From positions 1 to 64,000 of the forward strand of contig JANXSN010000019.1 in the NCBI GenBank assembly GCA_025352685.1: 64,000 nt of DNA, given 5' to 3'. This stretch comes from Sphingomonadales bacterium. GTDB taxonomy: Bacteria > Pseudomonadota > Alphaproteobacteria > Sphingomonadales > Sphingomonadaceae. Shown piece by piece: positions 19,825 to 28,963 of this stretch; the first letter of the stretch is position 1, and every line of letters begins with the position of its first letter. A program made the position numbers and the translations under genes. The notes under the pieces were generated by a model. The model was not told where the DNA came from. It saw nothing but the letters and a program-made list of their open reading frames with translations, and searched no databases.

Positions 19825-20327
19825 AGCACTTTGGCGACGATAAAATCCTCGCTCGCGTCGAACCCTTCGAAGATCCAACGCCCGATCGTCTCGAACCCGC
19901 GCGCCGCATAGAATTTTTGAGCAGAAACATTGTCTACATAGACGCTGAGCACGAGGCGCTTTGCCCCGCGTGCCCGCGCCTCGTCTTCGGTGGCCTGAAA
20001 CAGCTTGGCACCCCAGCCGCGACCGTGCCATTTCGAAAGGATGTAGAGGCGCTTCAGTTCAAAATCGGTGACTCGATCCGTTCCAGGCAAGGCCGCCGGA
20101 ATCGCCATCGCGTAGCCGACCGGACAACCGACGGCTTCTTCGACCAACCAGGCCGCGTTGGCCGGATTTGCAAGTTCTCGGCCGTACCACCCAGGTGACT
20201 GGTCGGTTGCGAGGTAGCGAACGACCTCATCGCCATCATGGTCATTGGCAAAGCTTTCGATGAAAGTCGCACAACCGATCAAACTGAGCTTTGCGGCGTC
20301 GGCGACGGCGGCCCGGCGCAGATTCAT
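19821..20327 (-). CDS. GNAT family N-acetyltransferase
   Basis: A 168-residue acetyltransferase. The acetyl-CoA binding motif appears as LSKWHGRGWGAKLFQ (R/QxxGxG/A pattern), followed by LVLSVYVDNVSAQKFYAARGFE. The substrate cannot be predicted. The start at 20327 overlaps the sixA stop by four bases (ATGA), and the gene is the last of a dinG-sixA-GNAT run. Confidence 0.88.
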   Translation of the reverse strand: MNLRRAAVADAAKLSLIGCATFIESFANDHDGDEVVRYLATDQSPGWYGRELANPANAAWLVEEAVGCPVGYAMAIPAALPGTDRVTDFELKRLYILSKWHGRGWGAKLFQATEDEARARGAKRLVLSVYVDNVSAQKFYAARGFETIGRWIFEGFDASEDFIVAKVL

Positions 20328-20866
20328 TTGTTTTGCGGGCCGAGCGCTGCGTCGAGGTCGCGCGGGCGGATGAAACGGGTCAGATGCCCCTTGCCGCTGC
20401 CGATGTCGAACCAATGTCCGACCGCAAAAGTCAATTCGGCAATACTTGCTGTGGGAAATTTCTCCTCGACATCGTCGCGTCGCGCTTCTTGGGGATTGTC
20501 GGGGATCAACATCAGGATGAGATCCTCGAGACCCGGGTTATGGCCGCACATGAGGACGCGGTCGATATCGTCGGGCAGGTCATGGACGACATCGAGCAGG
20601 GTCACACAAGACGCGAGATAGATGCGTCGATCCCATTTCGGGTGCATTGTTCGCCCGTATCCCACCCATATGCCGTCGAGCGTGTCGACACACCGCACTG
20701 CCGGGGAAGAGACAACGGCATCGAACTGGAGGTCGAGGCTTTTCATATGAGCGCCCACGACGCTGGCACCGCGCTTGCCGCGCTCGTTGAGAGCGCGGTC
20801 GAAATCACGGGCAACCGGGTCATCCCAGCCCGATTTGGCGTGGCGGAGCAAAGTCAGCGTCTTCAT
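20324..20866 (-). CDS. Histidine phosphatase family protein (SixA-like)
   Basis: A 180-residue phosphatase with the RHx signature at the N-terminus (TLLRHAKSGWDD, His9 as the phosphoacceptor), Arg in SSPAVRCVDT and a second His in VLMCGHNPGLEDL. SixA-type proteins dephosphorylate phosphohistidine, for example on HPt or PTS proteins; the target here is unknown. Its start overlaps the stop of the DinG-like helicase by four bases, and its end overlaps the next gene. Confidence 0.88.
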   Translation of the reverse strand: MKTLTLLRHAKSGWDDPVARDFDRALNERGKRGASVVGAHMKSLDLQFDAVVSSPAVRCVDTLDGIWVGYGRTMHPKWDRRIYLASCVTLLDVVHDLPDDIDRVLMCGHNPGLEDLILMLIPDNPQEARRDDVEEKFPTASIAELTFAVGHWFDIGSGKGHLTRFIRPRDLDAALGPQNK

Positions 20867-23562
20867 TGTGTTCTCTGATGCACCAATGGCGTGACGGTTG
20901 GAAGACGTGACACAACGCGGGCGAACGCCTCGTCAAGAGACACGCGGCTAACGGGCGTGCCGTCGGGGAACGCGGTCAGCAGGCGCGATGGGACCGCGGC
21001 CGAAAGGATGACAAACGTGCCCCGGTCATCAGCGCGGCGGATCAGCCGTCCAAACGCCTGCGCCAGCCTAGCGCGGACGATGCGATCATCATGAGCGCTT
21101 CCCCCGTTGGCTGCGCGACGAGCAGCGTGCAGCACGGTCGGGCGCGGCCACGGGATCCCTTCCATCAAGACTGTGCGCAGCGAAGTGCCGGGGACATCGA
21201 CACCATCGCGCAAGGCATCGGTGCCAAGCAGGCTTGCGCGTGGATCGTCGCGAAATATGTCCAACAACGTACCGGTATCGATCGGGTCAACGTGCTGCGC
21301 ATAAAGGGGCAACCCGTCGCGCGCGAGCCGATCGGCGATCCGTGCATGCACGGCCCGCAGCCGTCGGATCGCCGTGAACAGACCCAATGTTCCGCCTCCG
21401 GACGCGGCGATCAACCGTGCATAAGCATTGGCAAGCGCGCCCATGTCCCCGCGCGTCACATCAGTGACGATGAGCACTTCGGATTGGGTCGCATAGTCAA
21501 ACGGACTTTTGACCGTGAATACAGCCGGCGGGTGATCGAGGTGGTTGGCACCGCTCAGCGCTTCGGCCTGCGCCCAGTCGCCGCCCCCCGTCAGCGTTGC
21601 CGACGTCATCAGCACGCCGTGGGCGGGTTTCAGCACGGCGTCGGCAAAAGGTCGGGTCGGGTCGAGCCAATGGCGATGCATACCGATATCAATGTCGCGG
21701 CCCTCGACCCGGTCGACAGCGAGCCAGTCAACGAAATCGGGGTCGGTCGGACCCCCCACCCGCGCCAACATCGACAGCCACGCCGCAACCGTATCGCGCC
21801 GCCAGCCGAGCGAAGCGATCGCCCCCTCGATCCGCGCACGCGCTGCGCCATCGAGCCAGTCGGGCGGATCGTCGAGCACAGCTTCCAGCCGCCGTCCGAG
21901 CGCGACCAACGGTCGGAGCAACGCGTCGAGCGCGGCTGCCGCACTGGCAGCGGCTTCGATTGTCGGCCCATCAAGTTCGGCAGCTTCCGTCTCCAGCCCA
22001 TAGCCTGCATCCTCGGCAGTACTTCGCGCGTAGACGAGGCCCCGCACAGCAGAGAGCAGGATCTCGAGCGGGCCAAACGGCGAACCCTCGGCAAGGCGTG
22101 CCAACCAGCCGTCTGAGGGTAACGCCTGTGCTGCAGCGGTTGCCGCAGCAATCGCATTCGCGCCGTCGCCATCATAGCTCGCCACATCGGCGAGTCGGGC
22201 TGACAGCCCGCGCCGACGTCCTCGCGCCGTTCCTTCGGGCCCGATCACCCACCGGCGCAACTCGATCGCTTCCTGACCGGTGAGTGCCGCAGCGAACGTC
22301 GAGTCGGCGGCGTCGAACACATGGTGTCCTTCGTCGAAAACGATGCGTGTCGGGCGATTTGCCGCCTCACGACCGCGCGCCGCGTTGATCATCACCAGCG
22401 CATGATTGGCAATCACAATATTGGCATCGACACTCGCACGCACGCTACGTTCAATGAAGCACCGCCGATAATGCGGGCAGCCGGCATAGATGCATTCGCC
22501 GCGCCGATCAGTCAGCGCCGTCGAGCCGTTACGCCGGAACAAAGTTGGCAACCAGCCGGGCAGATCGCCGCCGACCATGTCGCCATCCCGACTATAGGCA
22601 GCCCAGCGCGCCACGAGCTGGGCGAGTACGGCCGCGCGCCCCGAAAATCCGCCCTGCAGGGCATCCTCCAGATTAAGCAGGCACAGATAATTTTCGCGCC
22701 CCTTACGCACGGTCACCTTTACCGCGCGCTCGGCAGGATCGGGAAACAGACGCGCTGTCTCGGCATCAAGTTGGCGTTGCAGCGCTTTGGTATAGGTCGA
22801 GACCCACACCGCCCCGCCAGCGCGCTGGGCCCAAAGCGATGCGGGCGCAAGATAGCCCAAGGTCTTGCCAATACCCGTTCCCGCCTCTGCAAGGACCATA
22901 TTGGGCCCGTCACGGCGCATCTTGGGCGCAAAGGCTTCGCTCGCAGCGACGGCATAGGCTTGCTGCCCCTTGCGCACCTCGGCACCGGGACCAGTCAGGG
23001 CATCGAGCCTGGCGAGCGCATCTTCGCCCGCGACAACCGCCGGGCGAGGCGCCGGGCGCGGGGCTTTTTCTTCCCACTCGGGGAGCTTGGCGAACAGGCC
23101 TCGTTCGGCCTGCGGGGGACGAGCGAGGACCTCGAGGACGATCTTGGCCCAAGGCCAGCGCAGCCGCTGCATCGTTGCGACGACATTCCATGCCCCTTCG
23201 CGTTCGACCCAATCAATGCCCGTCATGCGGGAGACCAGAACGCCGGCAGCCTCGCGCAGCAGTACCGCCGCGCTGGCCTCATCGACAGGCGGCGCCAGCC
23301 CGGTTGCTTCGCACAGTCCCTTGACTGTCGGCACGACAAACCGTGCCGGATGCACGAAGGCAAAGAGCTCCAGCAAGTCGAGTCCCGACAATTCGGGATA
23401 TCCCAGCCGCTGCGCAACGAGCGGGGCATTGAGCAGAATTACCGGGGTCTCCGCTGCCCGTGCAAGAGCATCGCCGCGCCCGATACGCTGCGTGCCGCTC
23501 TCGTCGGCAATCCAGATACCGCCGTGGCTAGCATAGAGCGCGGGATGGCGAAGCGTCGTCAC
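20863..23562 (-). CDS. DinG/Rad3-like ATP-dependent DNA helicase
   Basis: An 899-residue superfamily 2 helicase. An N-terminal region of about 200 residues precedes the helicase core; Walker A is AEAGTGIGKT (226-234), the DEAH-like box is VFDEGHHV, and C-terminal motifs are GVDVPGTSLRTV and FGRLIRR. Cysteines in ENYLCLLN and GECIYAGCPHYRRCF are positioned for the 4Fe-4S cluster of the DinG/XPD group. It probably unwinds R-loops or replication intermediates. The GTG at 23562 has AGAGG close upstream. A possible LexA-type half-site pair lies 22 bases before it but is weak evidence. Confidence 0.92.
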   Translation of the reverse strand: MTTLRHPALYASHGGIWIADESGTQRIGRGDALARAAETPVILLNAPLVAQRLGYPELSGLDLLELFAFVHPARFVVPTVKGLCEATGLAPPVDEASAAVLLREAAGVLVSRMTGIDWVEREGAWNVVATMQRLRWPWAKIVLEVLARPPQAERGLFAKLPEWEEKAPRPAPRPAVVAGEDALARLDALTGPGAEVRKGQQAYAVAASEAFAPKMRRDGPNMVLAEAGTGIGKTLGYLAPASLWAQRAGGAVWVSTYTKALQRQLDAETARLFPDPAERAVKVTVRKGRENYLCLLNLEDALQGGFSGRAAVLAQLVARWAAYSRDGDMVGGDLPGWLPTLFRRNGSTALTDRRGECIYAGCPHYRRCFIERSVRASVDANIVIANHALVMINAARGREAANRPTRIVFDEGHHVFDAADSTFAAALTGQEAIELRRWVIGPEGTARGRRRGLSARLADVASYDGDGANAIAAATAAAQALPSDGWLARLAEGSPFGPLEILLSAVRGLVYARSTAEDAGYGLETEAAELDGPTIEAAASAAAALDALLRPLVALGRRLEAVLDDPPDWLDGAARARIEGAIASLGWRRDTVAAWLSMLARVGGPTDPDFVDWLAVDRVEGRDIDIGMHRHWLDPTRPFADAVLKPAHGVLMTSATLTGGGDWAQAEALSGANHLDHPPAVFTVKSPFDYATQSEVLIVTDVTRGDMGALANAYARLIAASGGGTLGLFTAIRRLRAVHARIADRLARDGLPLYAQHVDPIDTGTLLDIFRDDPRASLLGTDALRDGVDVPGTSLRTVLMEGIPWPRPTVLHAARRAANGGSAHDDRIVRARLAQAFGRLIRRADDRGTFVILSAAVPSRLLTAFPDGTPVSRVSLDEAFARVVSRLPTVTPLVHQRTQ

Positions 23563-23640
23563 TCGACCTCTGTGGCGTCACGGGAACGAAAGGGCAACGG
23601 GCTTGCACTTGCCGCTCTGGGCGGCAAAGACGCAGGGGTT

Positions 23641-25203
23641 ATGACTGACCAATCCCTCCGCACCGCCGCTCTCGCATCCAAGGCCTGGCCTTACGAAGAG
23701 GCGCGCAAGCTCGTGAAACGGTACCCCCACGGGAAGCCGGGCAATGCCCCGATCGTCTTCGAGACCGGTTACGGCCCCTCGGGTCTGCCTCATATCGGCA
23801 CCTTCAACGAGGTCCTGCGCACGACGATGGTCCGCCACGCGTTCCAGTCGATCAGCAGTGCGCCGACGCGCTTGATCGAGTTTTCGGACGACATGGATGG
23901 ACTGCGCAAGGTCCCCGACAATGTTCCCAATCACGCGATGCTGACCGAGAATCTTGGCAAACCTCTCAGTCGTATCCCCGATCCTTTCGGAAAATTCGAA
24001 AGTTTTGCCCATCACAACAACGCCATGCTGCGCGATTTTCTCGACCGCTTCGGTTTCGAGTACGAGTTCATCTCATCATCGTCGCAGTATGAAAGCGGCG
24101 TTTTCGATGACGCACTCAAGGGTGTGCTGCGCCACTATGGCGCGATCATGGACGTGATGCTGCCAACGCTCCGCAAGGAGCGCGCTGCAAGCTACTCGCC
24201 CATCCTGCCGATTAGTGAGAAGACAGGCGTTGTGCTGCAGGTCCCTGTCGAAGTCGTCGATACCGAGACGGGCATGATCCGCTTCGATGACGGCGGCGAT
24301 ATTGTCACGCAGTCGGTGCTGGGCGGCAAAGCCAAGCTTCAGTGGAAAGTCGACTGGGCGATGCGCTGGGTCGCGATCGGCGTCGATTACGAGATGTATG
24401 GCAAGGACCTGATCGACAGCGGCGTCCAGTCCGGCAAGATCGCGCGGGTCCTCGGCGGTCGACCGCCCGAAGGCCTCATCTACGAGATGTTCCTCGACGA
24501 GCACGGCGAGAAGATTTCCAAGTCGAAGGGGAATGGTCTGACGTTGGAACAGTGGCTCGATTACGGAACCCAGGAAAGCCTGTCGTTCTTCGCGTATCGC
24601 GAACCCAAAAAAGCCAAGAGCCTTCACATCGGCGTTATCCCGCGCGCCGTCGACGAATACTTCCAGTTTCGGGGCAATTATGCAGGGCAGCCGGTCGAGC
24701 AGCAACTCGGCAATCCCGTGCACCATATCCATAACGGCCAAGTGCCGAGCGCGGTGCCGCCGGTCACCTTCGGCCTGTTGCTCAACCTGGCGGGCGTGCT
24801 TGGCGCAGGAGCGACTGCAGATCGGGTGCGGGAATATCTGGCAAACTATATCGACGGCGAGATAACGCCCGAACTTGATGCGCTCATCGGCCATGCACTC
24901 GCATACAACAGTGAATACGTTGCCCCGACGCTCGAACGCCGGGCACCCCAGGGTGCCGAAATCACGGCCCTCGAACGCCTCGACCGCGAACTGGCAGGGC
25001 TACCGGCAGGCGCTGACGCGACCACAATCCAAAACATTATTTACGCAATTGGTAACGAGGGTGGGTTCGAGCAGCTGCGCGACTGGTTTCGGGCGTTGTA
25101 CGAAACGTTGCTCGGGTCGAGCGCAGGACCGCGCATGGGCAGCTTTATCGCGCTCTACGGTATAGGGCCGACCCGCAAGCTGATCGCTGAAGCGCTCGTC
25201 TAA
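23641..25203 (+). CDS. lysK: Lysyl-tRNA synthetase, class I
   Basis: A 520-residue class I-type lysyl-tRNA synthetase, the archaeal-like form also used by many alphaproteobacteria instead of class II LysS. The HIGH motif is GLPHIGTF (residues 48-55) and the KMSKS motif is KISKSKG (from residue 291). The ATG at 23641 is chosen because it gives the family N-terminus. The frame stays open for 1.3 kb upstream, but that part is the mirror of the helicase gene. Confidence 0.95.
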   Translation: MTDQSLRTAALASKAWPYEEARKLVKRYPHGKPGNAPIVFETGYGPSGLPHIGTFNEVLRTTMVRHAFQSISSAPTRLIEFSDDMDGLRKVPDNVPNHAMLTENLGKPLSRIPDPFGKFESFAHHNNAMLRDFLDRFGFEYEFISSSSQYESGVFDDALKGVLRHYGAIMDVMLPTLRKERAASYSPILPISEKTGVVLQVPVEVVDTETGMIRFDDGGDIVTQSVLGGKAKLQWKVDWAMRWVAIGVDYEMYGKDLIDSGVQSGKIARVLGGRPPEGLIYEMFLDEHGEKISKSKGNGLTLEQWLDYGTQESLSFFAYREPKKAKSLHIGVIPRAVDEYFQFRGNYAGQPVEQQLGNPVHHIHNGQVPSAVPPVTFGLLLNLAGVLGAGATADRVREYLANYIDGEITPELDALIGHALAYNSEYVAPTLERRAPQGAEITALERLDRELAGLPAGADATTIQNIIYAIGNEGGFEQLRDWFRALYETLLGSSAGPRMGSFIALYGIGPTRKLIAEALV

Positions 25204-25304
25204 AAAAAATGCATGGATCGAAAAGCGTGATCACCGTCACGCGTCGTCGTTCCGCACTCGCGGTATCTCCTGTTTGCCAACACGGCACACGCAGGAGACA
25301 AGCC

Positions 25305-25679
25305 ATGACCATCCATACCAACATCGCCAACACCGCCATCGCTCTCGCCGTTGCATTCGGCAGCATTGGCCTTGCCGCTCCCGCCATTGCGGCAGACGGC
25401 GCAGCCACCGTCGAGATCAACGCCAAGGGTTACGACCTGGCTTCGCCCGACGGACTCGCCCGGCTGCGCAGCCAGGGACGCCGTGCTGCAGCTTCGGTCT
25501 GCCGCATCAACGGTGAAAGCGATCTCAGCGCCCTGATCGCGCAGAAAAACTGCTTCGCAAAAGCCGTAGCAAGCGTCGACACTCAGATCGATACGCTTCG
25601 CAACCGCAAGATGCAGGGCGAGGCCCACAGCTTCGCTTCGGCGAGCACTACCACGCCGGTTCCACCCGTCGCCAAGTAA
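25305..25679 (+). CDS. UrcA family protein, exported
   Basis: A 124-residue small secreted protein. A signal peptide (MTIHTNIANTAIALAVAFG to APAIAA) precedes a short domain with ASPDGLARLRSQGRRAAASVC and a second Cys in QKNCFAKAVA, the pattern of the UrcA family that is frequent in sphingomonads and caulobacters. The two Cys probably form a disulfide. The function of the family is unknown. GCAGGAG stands eight bases before the ATG, and a strong terminator follows. Confidence 0.85.
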   Translation: MTIHTNIANTAIALAVAFGSIGLAAPAIAADGAATVEINAKGYDLASPDGLARLRSQGRRAAASVCRINGESDLSALIAQKNCFAKAVASVDTQIDTLRNRKMQGEAHSFASASTTTPVPPVAK

Positions 25680-25691
25680 CAGTGCGGGCAG

Positions 25692-25732
25692 AAAGGAGGC
25701 CTCGCCGATGCAACCCCGGCAAGGCCCCTTTT
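25692..25732 (+). terminator. Rho-independent terminator of the UrcA gene
   Basis: A hairpin with 16-base arms (25692-25707 and 25717-25732; 13 Watson-Crick pairs, one G-U, two mismatches) and a 9-base loop. The 3' arm ends in CCCCTTTT. It begins 13 bases after the UrcA stop. The 5' arm contains AAGGAGG followed by an ATG in the loop, which mimics a start site but is explained by the hairpin. Confidence 0.8.
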
Positions 25733-25769
25733 GCTTGCGCCAATCTCGACGCCTGCCCATGGTGACACC

Positions 25770-27395
25770 GTGCCAATAAGCCCCTCACCGCCGCGCCGCC
25801 CTAGCCTGCCCGCGATCATCACGGCGGCTCGCGCAGGCGCACTTGACCAAGCATGGGTGCAGTTCGAACAAGGCGGTTACGACCGCGCAATAACCGACCC
25901 GGGGGCGCTGGCGGTCAAAGGGCGCTTGCTGAAGGACAGGGCCTTGTGCGCACCACCCGCCGAGCGCTCATCCCGATTCGCCGAGGCCGCCGCTGCCTAC
26001 ACTGCTGCTGACGCCATCGCGCCACAGCCCTATACCCGAATCAACGTCGCGACGCTGTCTCTGCTGGCAGGCGACACTGACCAAGCGACACGAACCGCCA
26101 GACGTTTGCTCGACTGGCTCGACAGCAGGACTGATTTTGCCGAGACCGCCTATTATTTGTCGGCGACCCGCGCCGAGGCGCTGTTGCTCTGCGGCAATCG
26201 AGAGGCGAGCGAGCAAGCGTTAGCTGAGGCGATCGCCCACGATCCAGACGGCTGGACGGATCACGCATCGACGGTGCGCCAGCTGGCGCTGATCCTGACG
26301 GCACAGCATGCCGATTCGGAATGGCTCGACCGCTACCGACCGCCGCGATCGGTCCACTATGCGGGCCATCTTGGTATCGCGTCCGAAGATCATGGCGCAC
26401 TGTCGGCGGCGGTGTCGGCGGCGCTGACCGACGCCCGCGCAGGATTTGGCTATGGGGCGCTGGCAGCCGGTGCCGACATCGTCATTGCCGAAGTGCTTTT
26501 GGCGGCGGGGGCCGAGCTCCATGTGATCCTGCCAACCGCTGTCGAAAACTTTATCGGTCAATCGGTGGCCCCCTATGGCGCGGCTTGGGTGACACGTTTC
26601 AGAGGCTGCCTGGCCGCCGCCTCCAGCCTGCTCGAGGCAACCGGCGTGACGGGCGGCTATGAGCCGCTAGCTACCCAGCTCGCTGCCGATATTGCCATGG
26701 GCGCCGCCGTGCTCAATGCGCGACAGCTGCAAAGTGCGGCTGTCCAGCTGCTCGTTGTCGATGATGGGCCTGGCCCCTTCGGCGACGGTCAGGGGACAGC
26801 GCGCGATGGCCTGCGCTGGCGAGCAGGGCATCGTCCACAGACGATTTTGGTCGTCCCGCGAAGCGCACCGGTCGCTGCCTCAGGACAAGGCAGTCCCGAA
26901 GGGCGACCAGACCGTCGTCTCGCTGCCATGTTGCACATCGCCTTTGACGGGATCGACACGCTCGACGAAGGCGCTTTTGCAGACGCACTCGACGCCGTGA
27001 TCGCCCCGTTCCGCCATTCGGTGAACAGCAGCGGCGTCACACCCGACCTGACCCTGCCCGCAGGGAATGCGCGCATCGTCGCCTTTGCCACGCCCGAGGC
27101 GGCATGGGCCTATGCGCGAATGTTGTTGGCGCAATCCACCCAGCCGTTTCCATTGCGAATTGGGGGGCATTATACGCTGGCGCACTGGCTCGCCGACCCC
27201 GCCGCGCTGGTCGGTCGGGGCGTTGCCGAACTGGGTCAGATCGCTGCCGCTGCGATGCCCGGCGCTGTAACCGTCAGCGAAGCGTTCGCAACGGCACTGA
27301 TGGCAGCTCCTGGCACCCTGCCCGATGCCGAACCGGTCGGCGAAGCGGGATCGCTCCGTCTCTTTGGCCTCGCCAACCGCGCTCAGGATCAGTAA
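25770..27395 (+). CDS. TPR protein with SLOG-like domain and degenerate nucleotide-cyclase-like domain
   Basis: About 541 residues. The N-terminal third is a tetratricopeptide-type helical repeat region (YTRINVATLSLLAGDTDQA, FAETAYYLSATRAEALL). The middle (HYAGHLGIASEDHGALSAA, YGALAAGADIVIAEVLLAAG, LHVILP) resembles the Rossmann-like SLOG region of TRAFs-binding/TPR cyclase proteins. The last 160 residues align by eye with class III cyclase homology domains (RRLAAMLHIAFDGIDTL; GNARIVAFATPEAA; FPLRIGGHY; VGRGVAELGQIAAAAMPGAVTVSE), but both metal-binding Asp positions are replaced (Ala and Asn), so cyclase activity is not expected. The GTG at 25770 is the likely start; a TTG at 25731 falls in the terminator. 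It overlaps the convergent Crp-like gene by seven bases. Confidence 0.75.
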   Translation: MPISPSPPRRPSLPAIITAARAGALDQAWVQFEQGGYDRAITDPGALAVKGRLLKDRALCAPPAERSSRFAEAAAAYTAADAIAPQPYTRINVATLSLLAGDTDQATRTARRLLDWLDSRTDFAETAYYLSATRAEALLLCGNREASEQALAEAIAHDPDGWTDHASTVRQLALILTAQHADSEWLDRYRPPRSVHYAGHLGIASEDHGALSAAVSAALTDARAGFGYGALAAGADIVIAEVLLAAGAELHVILPTAVENFIGQSVAPYGAAWVTRFRGCLAAASSLLEATGVTGGYEPLATQLAADIAMGAAVLNARQLQSAAVQLLVVDDGPGPFGDGQGTARDGLRWRAGHRPQTILVVPRSAPVAASGQGSPEGRPDRRLAAMLHIAFDGIDTLDEGAFADALDAVIAPFRHSVNSSGVTPDLTLPAGNARIVAFATPEAAWAYARMLLAQSTQPFPLRIGGHYTLAHWLADPAALVGRGVAELGQIAAAAMPGAVTVSEAFATALMAAPGTLPDAEPVGEAGSLRLFGLANRAQDQ

Positions 27396-28105
27396 ATCAG
27401 TTCCTGGAGTCGGTGCGGCGCGACCACGGTCAGCGCTTCAGCAGTCCGTCGAACAATGCCCCGCCTTTCGAGCACGCTGATCGCCCGCGACACGGTTTCA
27501 CGCGTTGTCTGAACCGTACGCGCCAGTTCGGCCAGAACCGGGGCTGGGATAATGGTCATTGCGCTGGCAGCGCGCGCCTCGCGCAAAAGCTCGGCATGGA
27601 CGCGCCCCACGGCTGAAAGCGTCGCCCCCTCGACCAGCCGCCGTGTTGCCATTCCCAACCGCGCCACCAACAGGCGCGAAACGGCAAGCGCGATGCAGGC
27701 ATGTGTAGACATCAGCGCCACGAACGCCGGCGGCGCGAAGCTGCCTGCCCCGACCGGATCAAGGGCAACAATTTCGCTCTCGGCCGGGCCTTCGTCGATC
27801 AGGGCACCCTCCCCCATCAGATCGCCGACCGCAAAATCCTGCACGAGGACGACACGGCCGTCGACACCATAGGCCAGCATCCGCGCTCTGCCCGAAATGA
27901 GCAGCAGGATCGCGTCGAGATCATCGCCCTCGGCAACGATCGTGGCGCGGTGCGGCCAGGATCGATAGCGCGCCTGCTGCGCCACGACAGCAGCCAGCAG
28001 CGCGTCGCACCCGAAGGTCTCGGACACGATGGCGAGTGCAGCGTCGGGAAGAGTATCCGCCATAGCGACATCATAGCTGCCAGTGCCGGGGTCGGCCAAC
28101 AACAT
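27389..28105 (-). CDS. Crp/Fnr family transcriptional regulator
   Basis: About 238 residues: a cyclic-nucleotide-binding-like beta-roll (ILLLISGRARMLAYGVDGRV, FAVGDLMGEGALIDEG) and a C-terminal winged helix (VLAELARTVQTTRETVSRA, then ISVLERRGIVRR). No Fnr-type cysteine cluster is present. The phosphate-binding cassette reads GEGALIDEGPAESEIVA, where the usual Arg of the RSA segment seems replaced by Glu, so cAMP binding is doubtful. Starts at 28105 or 28063 are possible, neither with a clear SD. It is divergent from the aldolase-like gene (69 bases) and convergent with the TPR-cyclase-like gene. Confidence 0.85.
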   Translation of the reverse strand: MLLADPGTGSYDVAMADTLPDAALAIVSETFGCDALLAAVVAQQARYRSWPHRATIVAEGDDLDAILLLISGRARMLAYGVDGRVVLVQDFAVGDLMGEGALIDEGPAESEIVALDPVGAGSFAPPAFVALMSTHACIALAVSRLLVARLGMATRRLVEGATLSAVGRVHAELLREARAASAMTIIPAPVLAELARTVQTTRETVSRAISVLERRGIVRRTAEALTVVAPHRLQELIY

Positions 28106-28174
28106 TGTGCGGCACGCAGCAATTGCGAAACCGAGCTCAGACGTGCCATATCCAGACCTGCGAGGAGAGAAACG

Positions 28175-28933
28175 ATGGCGACTGCCCTGAAGACAGCCCC
28201 GAAAACCGACGCAGAATGGACTGCTCGGCAACAGCTTGCGGCCTGTTACCGTGTATTTGCGATGCTGGGTTGGGACGAGATGATTTTCAACCATATCACC
28301 GTAAAACTGGACGAGCCGGGCGCGTTCCTGATCAACCCCTATGGCATGCACTTCAGCGAAGTGACGGCTTCATCGCTCGTTAAGGTCGACATTGACGGTA
28401 ACAAGCTCGACGCCGACAATCCGTGGCACGTCAACCGCGCCGGGTTCGTGCAGCACAGCCTGTTTCACCGCGAACTCGCTGACGCGCATTGCATTATCCA
28501 CACGCACACAACGGCCACCGTCGCCGTGTGTAGCCTGGAAGGCGGCTTGCAGCCGATCAATTTCTACGCGTGCAGCGTTATGGGGCAGCTTGCCTACCAC
28601 GACTTCGAAGGGGTCACGGTGCGCGACGAAGAGGGACCAGCGCTGCTGACGAGTCTGGGCAACAAGCGCATCATGATGCTCCGCAATCACGGGCCGGTCG
28701 TGATGGGCAAAACCTTGCCCGATGCCTTCATCAAATATTGGGTTTTGCAGCGTGCCTGTGAACACCAGCTTGCGACGCTGTCGATGGGCAAGCCCATCCC
28801 CGTCGCCGCCAAGGTGATCGCCGTGCATCAGCGCGACATCGGGCAGACGTCTATCCCGGGCGGATCGGGTGCCGCTGAATTCGCGGCGATGGTGCGCAAG
28901 GTGGACAAGATCGACCCGAGCTGGCGTGATTGA
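28175..28933 (+). CDS. Class II aldolase/adducin domain protein
   Basis: A 252-residue protein of the class II aldolase fold. Putative metal ligands are in IIHTHTTATVAVC and LRNHGPVVMG. Relatives include fuculose-phosphate aldolases and many uncharacterised proteins; the N-terminal ACYRVFAMLGWDEMIFNHITVK is typical of the adducin-like group. GAGGAGA precedes the ATG. It may be cotranscribed with the 2Fe-2S protein 30 bases downstream. Confidence 0.88.
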   Translation: MATALKTAPKTDAEWTARQQLAACYRVFAMLGWDEMIFNHITVKLDEPGAFLINPYGMHFSEVTASSLVKVDIDGNKLDADNPWHVNRAGFVQHSLFHRELADAHCIIHTHTTATVAVCSLEGGLQPINFYACSVMGQLAYHDFEGVTVRDEEGPALLTSLGNKRIMMLRNHGPVVMGKTLPDAFIKYWVLQRACEHQLATLSMGKPIPVAAKVIAVHQRDIGQTSIPGGSGAAEFAAMVRKVDKIDPSWRD

Positions 28934-28963
28934 TTTGCCAGAAGCGTTCGGGCTTTCCTGCCA

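Noticed and set aside
23584-23598. LexA-like GAAC-N7-CAAC upstream of the DinG-like helicase
   Set aside because: One mismatch only, but such matches are expected about 45-50 times in 64 kb by chance; position alone is not enough.
22321-23640. Open frame continuous with lysK adding 440 residues upstream
   Set aside because: It is the complementary strand of the DinG-like helicase; the translation is Arg/His-rich shadow text and the normal LysK N-terminus begins at 23641.
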